This document shows, piece after piece, positions 47,251-58,500 of a stretch of 64,000 bases of DNA. Position 1 is the stretch's first letter. The number at the start of each line of letters is the position of its first letter. A program made the translations under genes and the position numbers. The notes beneath the pieces were generated by a model that was given only the letters and a program-made list of their open reading frames with translations, made no database searches and was not told the DNA's origin. The stretch comes from Dromaius novaehollandiae (taxonomy: Eukaryota > Chordata > Aves > Casuariiformes > Dromaiidae). The stretch lies in contig NC_088111.1 of NCBI RefSeq assembly GCF_036370855.1, positions 24,835,501-24,899,500 on the forward strand, in the 5' to 3' direction.

Positions 47251-48330
47251 CCCCTTTAGGACCCTGGTAGAAGCCTCAGAATCCCTCTGGAGCCTTTCTT
47301 CGTACTGTGGTGCCCTGTTTTGGCCCTGTACCACATTTAGCAGCCCTCTATTCTGCTTTGGCCTAATCTTTTGACCTTTTATTTTCCCCGCTACAGAGCT
47401 CTCTTGGCCCTCTAGACCACTCATCACCCCTCTAGTCCCTTCAGCACCCTTCTAAAAGCCTTTGTCGTGCTCCAAAGCTGTCTTTTGGATCTCGAGTTCC
47501 CTTAGGACACCTCTAGTGTACTCAGAACCCCTCTGGAGGCCTTCGTTGTGCCCAGAGTCCTCTTTTGGCCATCTGCATCCCATAGGAGCCTTCCTGTCCC
47601 CTCAGAGCACCTCCTGAGGTCAGTCATGTTAGCCAGTTTTGTTTTTTTTGCCATTTAGTCCCCTTAGGAGCCCTCTGGTCTGCTCAGAACCTCTCCTGGG
47701 GTGGGGCGCTTGTTGTGCCCCAGAGCTGCCCTCTGGCTCCACAGCCCCCTTCAGAACCCTCTAGTCTCCTCAGAAGCCCTCCAGATTTCTTCCTTGTTCC
47801 CCAAAGTCATTCCTTGGCCATGCAGGCCCCTCAGCACCCCTCTAGTGCACTCTGGACCACTCTTTGGGCTTTCCTTGTTCCCTAGAGCTGTCTTTTGGCT
47901 CTCTAGCTCCTTTAGAACTTCTGCAGCGTTCTCGGAACTCTTCCTGAGCCCTCTCTTATGCCCTGGAGTGCTCTTTTCATCGTTCAGCTGCCTGAGTACC
48001 CCTGTTTTCCTCTGAACCTCTTCAGAGGCTTTGCTTGTTCTCTTCTGGCTTCTTTTAGTTGCTCTCTAGTCTCTGTAAGAGATGTCTAATCTGCTCTGGG
48101 TTCCTCTTTAGAGCTTTGTTGTGCTGCATAGACCTCTGTTGGTCCTGTAGAGCCCTGAGGAACCCCTTTATTTTACTCTGGACTACTCTGTCAGCCTTCC
48201 TTGTTGTGCCCCCAGAGCCCTGCATAGGTTCTCCAGCCCTCTTAGCATCCCTCTTCCCTCCTTGTGCCAGTCCTCCACTTAGAAATACAGAGCTAGTACT
48301 CCCCTGGGGAACTACCCATTCCACCTACTG
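47250..48330. repeat. Diverged continuation of the tandem array beyond the arm
   Basis: More 'tagagccctctttggccctctag' type words with heavy divergence, including another 'ctctagtgcactctggac' near 47840. This part has no clear mirror on the left, where the array stops at 11105. It ends by about 48330. Confidence 0.7.
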
Positions 48331-48334
48331 ACCC

Positions 48335-49840
48335 CTTTTTCTGAGCACTCTAGGTACTATACAGGAAGTACACCTCTTCAGAAGTACTCACATTACAGAA
48401 GCAGCCTTGTTCCAGGAGTTTATTCTGATATCTTGGTTTGCCCTAGAGGAAATGCTGTCCTGCTACAACAGCTGTATTATATGCAGGTCTGAACCAATTA
48501 GAGCACTGTGGTGTAGTGTTCCCTTAACAGGTTATGTTGAATCTTGTAGCTTTCTTTCTAAGCATAAGCAGAACTGATTTTTAGTTTTTAGTGCAAAGGC
48601 TAGTGCTAGTTTGGGTAAAAAAAGCTTAATAACATACCTCCTGATATTATGGATACAGTATATGAAGTCTTAGTAACAAAGAAGATGGTCCATTTTATCA
48701 CAGGTCTGTTTAGCCTTTCTGTGCTCTGTAGCCCAGCTACCAAGTGGAAGCAAAAGCCTTGCTCCTACCCATCCCTCTGCCTTTATGGCTGGCAGTGGTT
48801 TGCCCCTCCCCTTCCCGGGGCTTGTGGGTAGGGCAGTGGGTGAGGCTAGGGTTACATAAACCCAGGGCATTCATACAGTCTCTGCTCTTTTTGGGGGTAG
48901 TGCTGTGGAGCTGCCTTGGGAAATAACAGCATTTGTGGAAGTGAAACTATCCAGAAAGACTTATTGCTGCATTTAGAGAAGCAAGGGCCATTCCTTAATG
49001 TTAGAGCAATGAGATGGCTGAAGGTGGAGTTGTGAGCATGCCAGAAAATTGCTTATAGCAGGCAGTTTTGGTTTTGTGTTGGTATCTTGGTGTGGGGTGT
49101 TCAGGGGTGGACGAGGGTTTCTGAGTGTGCAGTTGTATCCTCTGTTAATTGTCAGTATTGTTTTCTGGTGTTTGTGTGTTTACTGTGGAAGGGGCCTAAC
49201 TTCCTCACTGGGCTCTTTGAACATGCTGATGCTTGAGGCATTGCTTGTGCCTCTGCTGGACTGCAGACAAGAGAAGAGAGCAGGGGTCCTGGGAAAACAT
49301 TTCCTTCTACACTTACACCCTAGGTGGTGGTTGTGTGTTTTATCTCCAGTAAGGTGGATCTGTGTGAGGTATTGCTCTCATCAGCTAGTCTGGTTTCTGG
49401 CTCGCTGGATGTTTTGCTGCTCCTCAGAAATACTGTCAGCCCTGTTCAGGGAGAAACTGTGTGGGGTTTTTCTGTAGTATGCAGACTTGTAGAAGAGTCC
49501 AGATTTTGTATGAAGAGGGAAGGAAGCCTTCTCCCTTCCTGTAACTGCAGTAGGATGAGAAAGGAAGTCACCTCGTCGGAAAGCAAAGCGGACTGTGAGT
49601 AAGCCCATGTGCCTGAAGAGCTCAAAAACCAACCTCCCCTCAGCTAATGAACTCACCTCTCTTCTTGCCTAAGCCTCAGTGCTGAGAGAGAAGAAACGGT
49701 TGTACTTCTCGGAACCACCAGGAACCAATTTGCAGTCTTGCCTGGCAGCTCCTTTCTTATATCCATGCCTGTGAACCTAGTGCCACCTGCCCTTCTGTGG
49801 CTCTGCTTCTGACCCCTACCCTGGCTTCTGGGGCTGCCTA
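48335..49840. other. Unique DNA, no gene identified
   Basis: Single-copy-looking DNA of intermediate GC. Frames such as 49049-49477 lack domain features. It may contain the upstream exon of the mini-exon cluster that follows, but I found no start with a compatible splice phase. Confidence 0.5.
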
Positions 49841-50930
49841 CTTTGCTTCTTCAGGTACTATGTCGGCCCTTTGCAGGCATGGCTGAGGATTTCAGGTGAG
49901 GTAGAATGGGTGATCAGAATGGTGTTTCAGTTGTTGTAGGGCTGGTCAGCGCTACCTGGCAGCATAGTAACTTTGTCTTGGTTTTCCAGGTGCCATGGGT
50001 GTCCCCACAGCAATGATGTTGGAGTCTGGAGTTGGTGCGGCACAGGTGAGCACAACATCGGTGGCGCTTTGGTGGAGGGTGCTCTTCAGCTGGAGCTGGC
50101 TGGCATGGGGGTGATCTCCCGTGCTCTGGTTTGGCAGGCAATGAAGGCGAATGTGGTGACCGAAGGAAGATCAGAGAGGATGTGGCTGCCATTGAGGATG
50201 CCTCTTGAGGACCAATGGTGTGACGCACAGCACTGCAAAAGCTAAGGTGAGGAGCAAAGTGTCAATGTGTCTTGGGTGTGTGTGCTGACATACAGTGTAG
50301 TATGGAGAACTCTTCTGGATGAGTGCTGTGTGTGAGGCAGAGGCAGTGGGGTGTGCATGGCAGAAAGTGAGGGTGTGGTAGGCAGAGCAGCTCCAGCCTG
50401 TGTCTGTGTTGTTGAGTAGTTTATGGGGTGTGTGTTGTAGCTGTGGTATCTTTTGCTCAGGTCTTGATGTCGCTCTTGTTTGCGCTCAAGGAGCGTGGCC
50501 CATGCTCTGCAGCGCTAGCGCGGCAGGCATCCATTGTCTTTTGCCTGGCCCGACTCATCAGCATTGTGCTAATGGATAGCACCTTGTTCTGTGCAGGCAG
50601 CTAAAAGGGGTGGCGTGTCACTCTGGTTTTGCATCGTGGCCATTTGCAGCCATCATTGAGGCCTCCTTGGCCGTTCCTCTTCTGAGGCCGCTCTTGTTTT
50701 GCACCTTCCTGGCATCCTTTCAGGATTTTCTTCCCTGCATCGTCAGAGCCTCAGGTCTTCCTTGCTGGCTTCTTCTGCATCACTCTTCCCAGCTTTGCTG
50801 GCCCCTTTCCATCACAGGCAGTAGCGTCTGACTCTTCCGTGGGCTCATCCGGAGCATCAGAGCTGTGTGGTTGTGGCATTGTAGGGCTTTTTGGCTGGCA
50901 GCATCTTATGCATGGGAATAGTTCTTTTTG
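49840..50930 (+). repeat. Tandem duplication, copy 1 (offset ~1.79 kb)
   Basis: Matches 51630-52760 with offsets of 1778-1790 bp and roughly 85 percent similarity by eye. It includes the exon-like modules (49855-50246) and a downstream part (about 50390-50900) with 'cttttgctcaggtcttgatg' and 'ttgttctgtgcaggcagctaaaa'. On the minus strand a short frame ending KKPARKT (50751-51083) has a counterpart ending KRPARKT in copy 2. Confidence 0.88.
49855..50246 (+). other. Mini-exon module set, unit 1
   Basis: Three exon-like pieces with good splice signals: 49855-49895 (41 bp, tcag before, gtgagg after), 49990-50045 (56 bp, ttttccag before, gtgagc after) and 50138-50246 (109 bp, ttggcag before, gtgagg after). 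Read in one frame (phase 0, then 2, then 1) they stay open and end at a TGA at 50206-50208. The pieces read VLCRPFAGMAEDF, then RCHGCPHSNDVGVW, then a charged tail REDVAAIEDAS. Unit 3 has the same structure and stop position. No upstream first exon was found and no family is recognised. A non-coding spliced RNA is also possible. Confidence 0.4.
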
Positions 50931-51230
50931 CATAGGGCTTTCCTTCATGTTTGTGTCTGTGTGTCTGTTTGGGGCTGGAGCTGCCTTGCCTGTGGGTGTT
51001 AGGAATGATAGTGCGTGGAGTGTGTCAGTGATGGGCTGGGACAGTGATTGGTCAGCATCTGTGTGTTCCATTTTACATTGCATTTTTGCAGATGCGGATT
51101 AGTGTTTGGATCTCTTGAGGGAGATGGAGGAAGGAAGGGGAATGCCGTAAGAAGGTGAGCTAGAGATTCCTTGTTGGAAGGAGTGTTGTGGTCAGTGGTT
51201 CCCTGGTTAATTTTTGCTTTGTGCTTGTAG

Positions 51231-51551
51231 GTGTGGAGCCTTGTGGAGAGCAAGTTGCTTGCGTCCGGGAGGAGCAGGGCAAGGTGAGTGTTGGTCTGAG
51301 AGAGGAGGCAGAGCCCAGTGTAGGGCTGTTGTCTCGTTGGCGCTGTTCTGGTTTTACAGGTGCCTGGTGGGCCTTGGCGTGGCGGCCAATGGCCCAGCAG
51401 TCAAGATGGGTGAGCAGAGCAGGCAAAGGTGTTGTAGTGAGGTACTGTTGTGGTGGGGTGTGGTTTTGGCATCACCTCAAGGTGTGGTTGTCTCAGGTTT
51501 TGCAGGAAGTTGTGAAGAGGAGAAGTAGAGTGCTGAGAAGAGCCCGAGCAG
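51231..51551 (+). other. Mini-exon module set, unit 2
   Basis: Three exon-like pieces: 51231-51283 (53 bp, gcttgtag before, gtgagt after), 51360-51409 (50 bp, ttttacag before, gtgagc after) and 51506-51551 (46 bp, tttgcag before, gtaaga after). Introns would be 76 and 96 bp. With the same phase pattern as units 1 and 3 the frame is open until a TAG at 51526. The first two pieces share the GT.TGG and GTGCC starts with the corresponding modules of the other units, suggesting an older third duplicate. It lies between the two copies of the large duplication. Confidence 0.35.
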
Positions 51552-51644
51552 GTAAGAGGGGGAGCTTGTTGGGTCAGAATCTGATGGCGTGGTAGGGTGA
51601 TGCCGGGTTGCCTCTTGGTGATGTCTTTTGCTGTGCTTTTTCAG

Positions 51645-52026
51645 GTATGGTGTGGGCCTTTCCCAAGCGTGGCTGAGGATTTCAGGTGAGCGGATTGGTG
51701 TTGGGCATTGTAGGGCTGGTGAGCGCTGCCTGCCAGAAGAGTGGCTTCATTATTTTGTTTTTTCCAGGTGCCATGGGCTTCCCCCCAGCCAGGATGCTGG
51801 TGTTTGGAATTGGCGCAGTTCAGGTGAGCGGAGCACCCATGGTGCTTTGGTGGAGAGTGCTCTTGCAGGTGAGGCTGGAGCCAACTGGCACGGGGGTGAC
51901 TACTTGTGCTCTGGTGTGGCAGGTGAAGGCAAATGTGGCAAGCAAAGGAAGATCGGAGAGGATGGGTCTGCCATTGAGGATGGCTCTTGAGGACCGATGG
52001 TGATGCAGAGCACCGGAAGAGCTAAG
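51645..52026 (+). other. Mini-exon module set, unit 3
   Basis: Pieces 51645-51685 (41 bp, tttttcag before, gtgagc after), 51768-51823 (56 bp, tttccag before, gtgagc after) and from 51923 (gtggcag before). The same frame as unit 1 is open and ends at TGA 51988-51990, homologous to the unit 1 stop. Between units 1 and 3 most differences in the first two pieces change the amino acid, so there is no sign of strong purifying selection. The donor after the last piece (gctaag|ttgatg) has lost its GT. Confidence 0.4.
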
Positions 52027-52056
52027 TTGATGGGCAAAGGGTGTTGGGGTGTCTTG

Positions 52057-52059
<3 letters not shown>

Positions 52060-52095
<36 letters not shown>
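52060..52095. repeat. (TG)n microsatellite
   Basis: About 18 TG units in copy 2 of the tandem duplication; copy 1 has no comparable run at the matching place. Confidence 0.97.
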
Positions 52096-52097
<2 letters not shown>

Positions 52098-52764
52098 GCG
52101 CAGGTGTGTGCTGACGTTCAGTGTAGAGTGGAGGGTGGTTTGGGATGTGTGTGTGCATGAGGCAGTGGGGTGTGCATGGCAGAAAGTGAGGATGTGCTAG
52201 GCAGAGCGGCTCCAGCCTGTGTCTGTGTTGTTGTGCAGTCTGTGGTGTGTGTTGTAGCTGTACTCTCTTTTGCTCAGGTCTTGATGTTGCTCTTGCTTGT
52301 TGTGCTCAAGGAGCACAGCCCGTGCTCTGCAGCACTAGCATGGCAGGCATCCACTGTCTTTTTGCCTGGCCTGACTCGTCAGCATTGCTCCAATGGATTG
52401 TGTCTTGTTCTGTGCAGGCAGCTAAAAGGGGGTGGTCTGTTGCTCTGACTCCACATCGTGGCCGTTTGCAGTCAGTCATCTTTGCAGCCATCATCGAGGC
52501 CTCACTGGCCACACCTCTTCTGAGCCCGCTCTTGTTGTGTGTCTTCCTGGCGCCCTTTCAGGGTTTTCTCCCCAGTGTTGTCACAGCCTCAGGTCTTTCT
52601 TGCTGGCCTCTTCTGCATTGCTTTTCCCAGCTTTGCTGGCCCTTTTCCGTCACGGGTGGTGGCATCTGACTCTTTCATGGGCTCGTCCAGGGCATCAGAG
52701 CTGCACGGTTGTGGCGTCATAGGTCTTTCTGGCTGGCAGTGTCTTCTGTGCTGCCATTTTTTGT

Positions 52765-53525
52765 GTGTGTTTGGGGGGGGGGGGGGAGGAAGTTGGGGGG
52801 TGTGTAGTAATGGCAGTCACCAGAGCAGAATAATGTATCTATGAAACTTCTTGGGGGGGTTTCAGTAAGAAGTAAAAGTATTCTTTTCTTTAAACTCTTT
52901 TTTGATTGAGTGGCCATTTGGGGGGATTCTTATTTAAGCCAGTACAGTGTTACCTTTAAAAAAGGATGGAAGGAGATGGTTCTGTTAGTAGGGGTGATGA
53001 ATGGCTGGGGTGGGAGTGAGTGGGCAGTTGTTTGGTTGTTGGGTGGGGTTGTTAGTGTGTCTAACCTTGTATGCATGTTCTTTTCTTTTTTCAGGTTCTA
53101 GTTAGAATTTCTTAGATTTTTTTTTTAAAAAAAACAAACCAGACAAAAAACCAAAAAAACCCAACCAACCAAACAAAAGACCCACACAGCTGGGGTTCTG
53201 CTCCCAGCTGGGTTTCTTTTCCCCCCTGAGTCCCCAATGCTCTGCGAGGTGGTGATCAATCATTGCCTGCGTGGGTGTGGAGCTTCGGCTCGGAGCTGGG
53301 TGTTTTCTAGGCAGGGCGGTTTTTGGAGGCGCTTGGTCACCCTGTTACTGGGAGCTGTCCAAAAACCTGGAGGTGCACTTGCCTGTTTCTGCAGGAATGT
53401 AGAGTATGTGCTGGCTGATGTATTGGTGAGATTAGAGATGGATGCTGAAGAGTATGTGCAGGTGATGTAGAGTGTGGGCTTGTTTGTTACGTTTTGTGTG
53501 TTGTGAGGATAGAAGCCCAAGAGTT
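52765..53525. other. Low-complexity-rich DNA, no gene seen
   Basis: A G-run of about 14-16 bases near 52774-52790, then an A/C-rich stretch (53117-53185) of the 'aaaaaccaaccaaacaaa' type typical of avian genomes. One small exon-like piece (53395-53423, ctgcag before, gtgaga after) is too weak to call. Confidence 0.5.
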
Positions 53526-53529
53526 GCTG

Positions 53530-53705
53530 ATGATGCAACGACGAGTGTTCTGCTCTGCTCTCTGCTCTGTGCGCTGTGGTCTGTAATCTCTGTGGTCTGC
53601 ACTTTGTGCTTTGCTCTTTCTGCTCTCCGCTGTGCTCTTTGCTTTTCTTCTTTGCTCTTTAATCTGTGCTTTGCTCTCTGTTTTCTTCTGTCTTCTTTTT
53701 CTCTA
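53530..53705. repeat. TGCTCTG-type simple repeat
   Basis: Degenerate repeats of 'ctctgctctgtgctttg' words, pyrimidine-rich on the plus strand, ending in 'ttttctctag' directly before a perfect hairpin. Confidence 0.85.
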
Positions 53706-53714
53706 GCATACCAG

Positions 53715-53771
53715 CTGGGAGTAAATAATTATTACTCTACAATTAAAATAAAAAAAATTATTTACTCCCAG
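53715..53771. repeat. Perfect 16-bp inverted repeat (hairpin)
   Basis: CTGGGAGTAAATAATT at 53715-53730 and its exact reverse complement at 53756-53771, with a 25-base AT-rich loop. It could be a relic of a small DNA transposon or simply a structure-forming site. No target duplication was seen. Confidence 0.9.
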
Positions 53772-53989
53772 ATAGTATCCTACTCTTGCTAATGAATTCA
53801 TTAAATATGCAAATTAAGCCTTCCCATACTTATTTCTTTTTAGACACATATACAAATAATAAAATGTGTATGCACTGTATATATACATACATACAGTCAT
53901 ACACATATACACCTTAGGCTTAGAGAGCTACCCTTAGCAGGTTACATAGCCAGTTTAGGGGTGACAGGGCAAGGAGTAAGGGTGACTAC

Positions 53990-54290
53990 AAGTTCAAGGT
54001 AGCAGGTCAGAGGTTGGGGTTACGCTCAGAGCCATCAAGGCAGAGTGGGAGGGTTAGGGTTAGAGCCATTTAGGGTTGGGGTTGGGTTTGGGGTTAGGGT
54101 TGGGATTAAGAGTTGTTAGGGGTTGGAGTTAGGGTTTTAGGGTTAGGGGGTTTAGAGGGTTGGAGTCAGGGCCATTAAGGGTTTAGGGTTAGAGGGTTAG
54201 GGTCTGCCATTTAGGGTTGTGGTTAGGGCTGGTTGGGCTTAGGTTAGGGCCAGTTGGGGGAGGGGGATTGGGGTGGGGTTGGGGGTTAGT
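53990..54290 (+). repeat. Degenerate interstitial telomere-like repeats
   Basis: About 300 bp rich in TTAGGG and close variants (ttaggggtt, tttagggttgg, ggttagggttgg), all in the same strand orientation. Perfect hexamers are mixed with 5-8 base variants, so the tract is old. It stands at a change of character: GC-rich duplicated DNA on the left and AT-rich single-copy DNA on the right. Confidence 0.85.
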
Positions 54291-54601
54291 TAGTAGGCAA
54301 AAAATGTATTGGTAACTGCAATACAGAAAGAAGCACTAGTGTTTCAGAGTGCTGTTGTTGCCTTTTAAATAAGCTATCTCATCTTTCTGGGCTTTCTTAT
54401 CTGACCTGAAAAATAGGAACAGTACTCCCTTGTATCACAGGTCATTTCAATGTGTAATTAAAGAAGTCTGGTCAGAAGCTATGATGAAAATGCCCCATAC
54501 TTGTGACTACTGAGAAAATAAATTGTGTGTTGCCAGTTTCCCATTACTTCTAGGGGTTGAATCAGTTTCTTGTTGGGAGATAACACGAGTGTGCTACCAG
54601 C

Positions 54602-55595
54602 ATGCCTGAGAGGAATCACTATGAGGCCATTGAGGTTTATCCTCTCTGGACTAACAAAGCCAAGAGGTGAAGGTGACTTGCTTTTTTTTAAGCACATTAA
54701 TAGGGAATCTTGGAATGATCACGCAGATCAAGGTTGATCCCCCGGCTTCATACACAGCGTACCTTTTCCTCGGTAGCTTGGCTTTTGTGGCTTTCTGTTA
54801 CTGCTCAGCTATCTCCCCAAGGTTGCTGGTGAACTCTTCAGCAGTGAGGAGAGCCATTTCAATCAGTGCCTGTGTGGCACAGCTATTCACTTTTCTCCTC
54901 GTGGCTCGTGTTAAGTGTCTCCTGCTGGCAGTAATGGCATATGACTGCGCGTGGCTGTCTGTAACCTACTTTGTGCAAGTGCATGGACAAAGCCAATGAA
55001 ATAGGAAATGATTACCATCTGTGTATAGGCTTTTGAGGACATGACAGTTGCATAAACTATCTCCACCTTCACATCCTCTTTCTGTGACTCCAGTGTTATC
55101 AGTCATTACTTCAGTGACTTTCCCTCTATGATCTAGCTTTCATGCTCTGACACCTATAGCAATGAGATTGTACTTCATATTTTTGGTATATTTCATAGCA
55201 TCTTTGCATCTCTGGCAATTCTAATCTCCTGTATGTATTTCATCTCCACCATCTTGAGGATCCACTTCTCCAAGGGCAGACACAAAGCCTTCTCCACATG
55301 TGCCACCCATCTGAGAGCTGTCTTGTTGTTTTATGGGACTACTGTTTTTATGTATGTTAGGTCAATATCCAGCTACTCACTGGACTGAGATAAATGGGCC
55401 TCTCTGTTCTATACAGTGGTGACTCTGGTGCTGAATCCTATAATCTACAGCCTAAGGAATAAGGAGGTGAAGGATGCTCTGAGGAGAGTTTTAGGTCATA
55501 GTAGAGAAAATTCAGAAGAATTGATAGAAAGAGAACTTTGGGGAAAATTTATCAAAACCTTGATACAAAGAGTAGGACTTCCAAGGAAGACTTGA
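54602..55595 (+). pseudogene. Olfactory receptor pseudogene, class II (family 5/8-like)
   Basis: An intronless seven-helix odorant receptor relic. ATG at 54602 starts a short N-terminus with an ERNH glycosylation-like site, then FILSGLT in another frame, LIGNLGMIT (helix 1), LAFVAFCYCSAISPRLLVN (helix 2), CVAQLF, LLAVMAYD (helix 3; the usual MAYDRY has C in place of R), then after interruptions [20 protein letters not shown] (helix 6 start), SSYSLD and [18 protein letters not shown] (helix 7 and tail). The stop is TGA 55593-55595, later than the usual end. At least one frameshift near 54633, loss around the PMYFFL position, a stop at 54997-54999 and a stop after SSYSLD make it non-functional. 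The family assignment rests on the SYSLDQDK-like and FCYSS-like patterns. Confidence 0.93.
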
Positions 55596-55599
55596 TCAG

Positions 55600-58500
55600 C
55601 TTCTAAGGGTGAGATTTGGAAAGGTACTTAATTGTTAGAAGTGATTTTAGGTAGACTTTTAACTGGTTGTATCTTCAATTTTTATCTTGAAAGATTGTGT
55701 TCCTCTGCTACTGAAACCTGGAGGAATCCTTACTTTTAACTTCCAAGTTCCAAGCACAAACAGGACTCCTGGCTGAGGAGTGTGTGGCACAGCATTTCAG
55801 TTCTCTGTTCTATTAGGAACATTCACCCTTATAGGAAAACCACCAGTCCATCAAGATGAGAAAAAGCTTTCAAAGATATTCAAGAGGAGAAAAGAAATGT
55901 GATTTGAATTTTATGGCTGTTTCTGCTATGTTTTCAGTATATGAAAGGAGTATCCTCTTCCAGTGTAACACAAAGAACCTGAAGTTCTGGAAAGGAAATC
56001 TTAGAGAATAGACACCTGTGTTTTCACCCCCCAAACACTAGGGAAAGTAACTCTCCCTCTTCTGTCAAATCTCTCTCTCCTGTCAGTCATGACTACCTCC
56101 TTTTTTCCTATTCTGCCTGGAAACATGAAAAAATTACAGAAATTCGAAAAAGGTTTACTTCTAATTTTGCTACTATTGTAAAGTAACAAGAACTTATTCC
56201 TGCTTTTCACCTCTACATATCATCAGTTAACTTGAGGCAACTGAGTGAACTGGTAGTTATTTTAAGGACATTGGACATAATTTGAAATTTAAGCAAGCTG
56301 AAGTGTTCTTTCACTTACAATCTTATTTCAGTATTTTTTTTTTTTTTTGACTTACCAACTACACATCTGTCATCAATGTGGTTTTGAGAATAAATGCAAA
56401 TCATTTCTGGAAGTTGAGAAAGTTGGGAAAGGCTTTGGAATCCTTTTATCAATTCAACTAAGCTAGCTCTAGGGATAGGTGTTGTGTCACTAATAGATGT
56501 TCCATCCCTTCTGGCTGAGTTTTTGAATATTGTCCCTCAGTTGGCAGAAGGAGTTTAAGTCTTTATTGAGCTGAAAGTGATGGAATGAATCTCAGACAGG
56601 TGAGAGGTCCCTGCTTCTGCATGAGGCTTACAGTCAAAGTGAGATGGAAAGAGGTCTTGCAGATTCCCTTTGCATTCCACTGCATGTCTGTTAGGGCTTT
56701 TATTTCCCCTGACTTTCTCTCCTTAAAGCTGTGCATAGAGATAGCAAAGATTGTGTCCCTGTGATCATCTGTGGCACACTAAAGAAGGATTTTACAAGTC
56801 TCTTTTTGTCAGACTGCAGCCAGCATATTTTACACTGAGAGGTAATGTGACTGAGAAACATAATTATTTTTGCCCAAAGACACATGGCTAAGGAGAAAAC
56901 TTATCTTCAGTATGTTATAGTCTGAATTTTGATCAAGCAGTGATGATTAAAGGTCATTGCTATCTCAGAAGCCATTTATTTCAATATTGCTAAAATTAGA
57001 ATATGCACAGGGTAGTAAAAACATTTGGACTATGTGCACTATTATCCCACTGGCCTGACAGTCCTAAAAAGTAGGAAAAAGTGTGTGACAGTATAACCTT
57101 TTGGTCCTGCTATTTGTCATCTTTCTGTTGCTGCAGAGGCTGAAGCTCAAGGTTTATCTCTTGTTTCTGATTATTAAGTATCATCAGATATGTGAAGTTC
57201 ATAGTTTTCATACTTCTCTGTTCAAGATAAGGACAGTGCAACATTGATATGTGAGATTTTTTTAAGCCAGATTTCTGAGTTGTCCAAAATTGTCTTTTTC
57301 AGTGGACTGCCAGCTCAAAGGAAGGAAATAGCTTGAAAAGAAATCACAGACATCATTTTATTTTACTGTGTATATTTAAAGGTCTCTGGGAAGAGCAATG
57401 TACAATACTACTCTTCTAGAAAAAGACAGGTAGATGGTCATCAGAGAGCTTACCTCCACAGCAGTGAGTCATATCTGCACACCTTCTCTCTCTGTGCTGA
57501 TGTTTAAGATATTGAAAGCCATCTAGCAGGTTCAGTTTCCTCCTCTGTGCTACTTTCATGGCCAAACCAGTGGCTTTTTGTTCTCTAAGAGCCAGCTCCC
57601 TGAGTCAGATGTGATGTGATCCAAAATCAGAACTCAGGGTAGGATTAAATTGCAGTAGTGTAGACTTGAAATAATTCCATAAATCTGAGCTGGTCACTCT
57701 ACATTCTTACTGTAATTCATAGATATAAATATATACCTGATAATATATATCAGCAGCATTGGGGCAGTCACTGATATTTGTGGTGGAGGCTGAGCTCCAA
57801 AGATCTCTCATCTTTGGGCAAATGATACTTCTATTCAGTGGTGAATTCCTACTTCTCTAACCTGCCTTCTGCATTAGAGAGAAATGTTGAAACACTGAAA
57901 TGTCTTCCTGGTCAATTATGCTAAATTTCAATCGAGAAATCAAAATGCTTCATTTTGAATCATTAATTTCTTTATTGAAATTAAGATATTTTTCAATATG
58001 TATATCATAGACATTGTAATACAGTCATATAATATGTAATAATATAGTGTATTTTGAGTTAAATGAAACTAGACAAAGTTCATATGAAACATGCTTTTGA
58101 AACTGGAAGTGCTTCTCAATCTAAAATGTAACAGTGGATCAAAGTCAAACTATACCAGCTGACTAGCTGGGCAGTTGGTTTAAAAGGAAGTCCTAAAAAC
58201 ATGGGAATAGAAGCACTTACAGAGCTGGGTTTTTTTGGTTTTTTTTCTCTCTCCTTGGAATATGTGCTGGAAGAGGGAAGGGAACCCATGGGAAAATGGA
58301 GGCACTGTGGGATGTGTGGAGGAATACTGGGGCTATTAAGGTAGTGGTAATTCTGCATGTGTGTGTCCATCGCATGCATCTCTAAGCACACAAGATTTAT
58401 CAACTGAAAATAATTGAGTATGTAATTACCTCCCAGGAACAGCTTTTGGGAAAGATGTCTTCAGATCTGCATGGGGGTGAGAGCAGACTGAAATTGCAGT

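Larger units (their letters stand above)
35869..47430 (-). repeat. Right arm of the large imperfect palindrome
   Basis: Reverse complement of 11105-20146. Its extra sequences relative to the left arm are the 2.7-kb block at about 37320-40020 and the solo LTR at 41588-42221; it lacks the ~807-bp duplication. The translated frame at 44553-44858 is identical to its mirror (13683-13988), and that at 44210-44743 differs at one residue, whereas near 36-37 kb differences are frequent. The outer end is blurred because both arms end in related tandem arrays, and the array on this side continues to about 48330. Confidence 0.92.
51630..52760 (+). repeat. Tandem duplication, copy 2
   Basis: Second copy of 49840-50930. 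It contains an inserted or expanded (TG)n run that copy 1 lacks. Confidence 0.88.
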
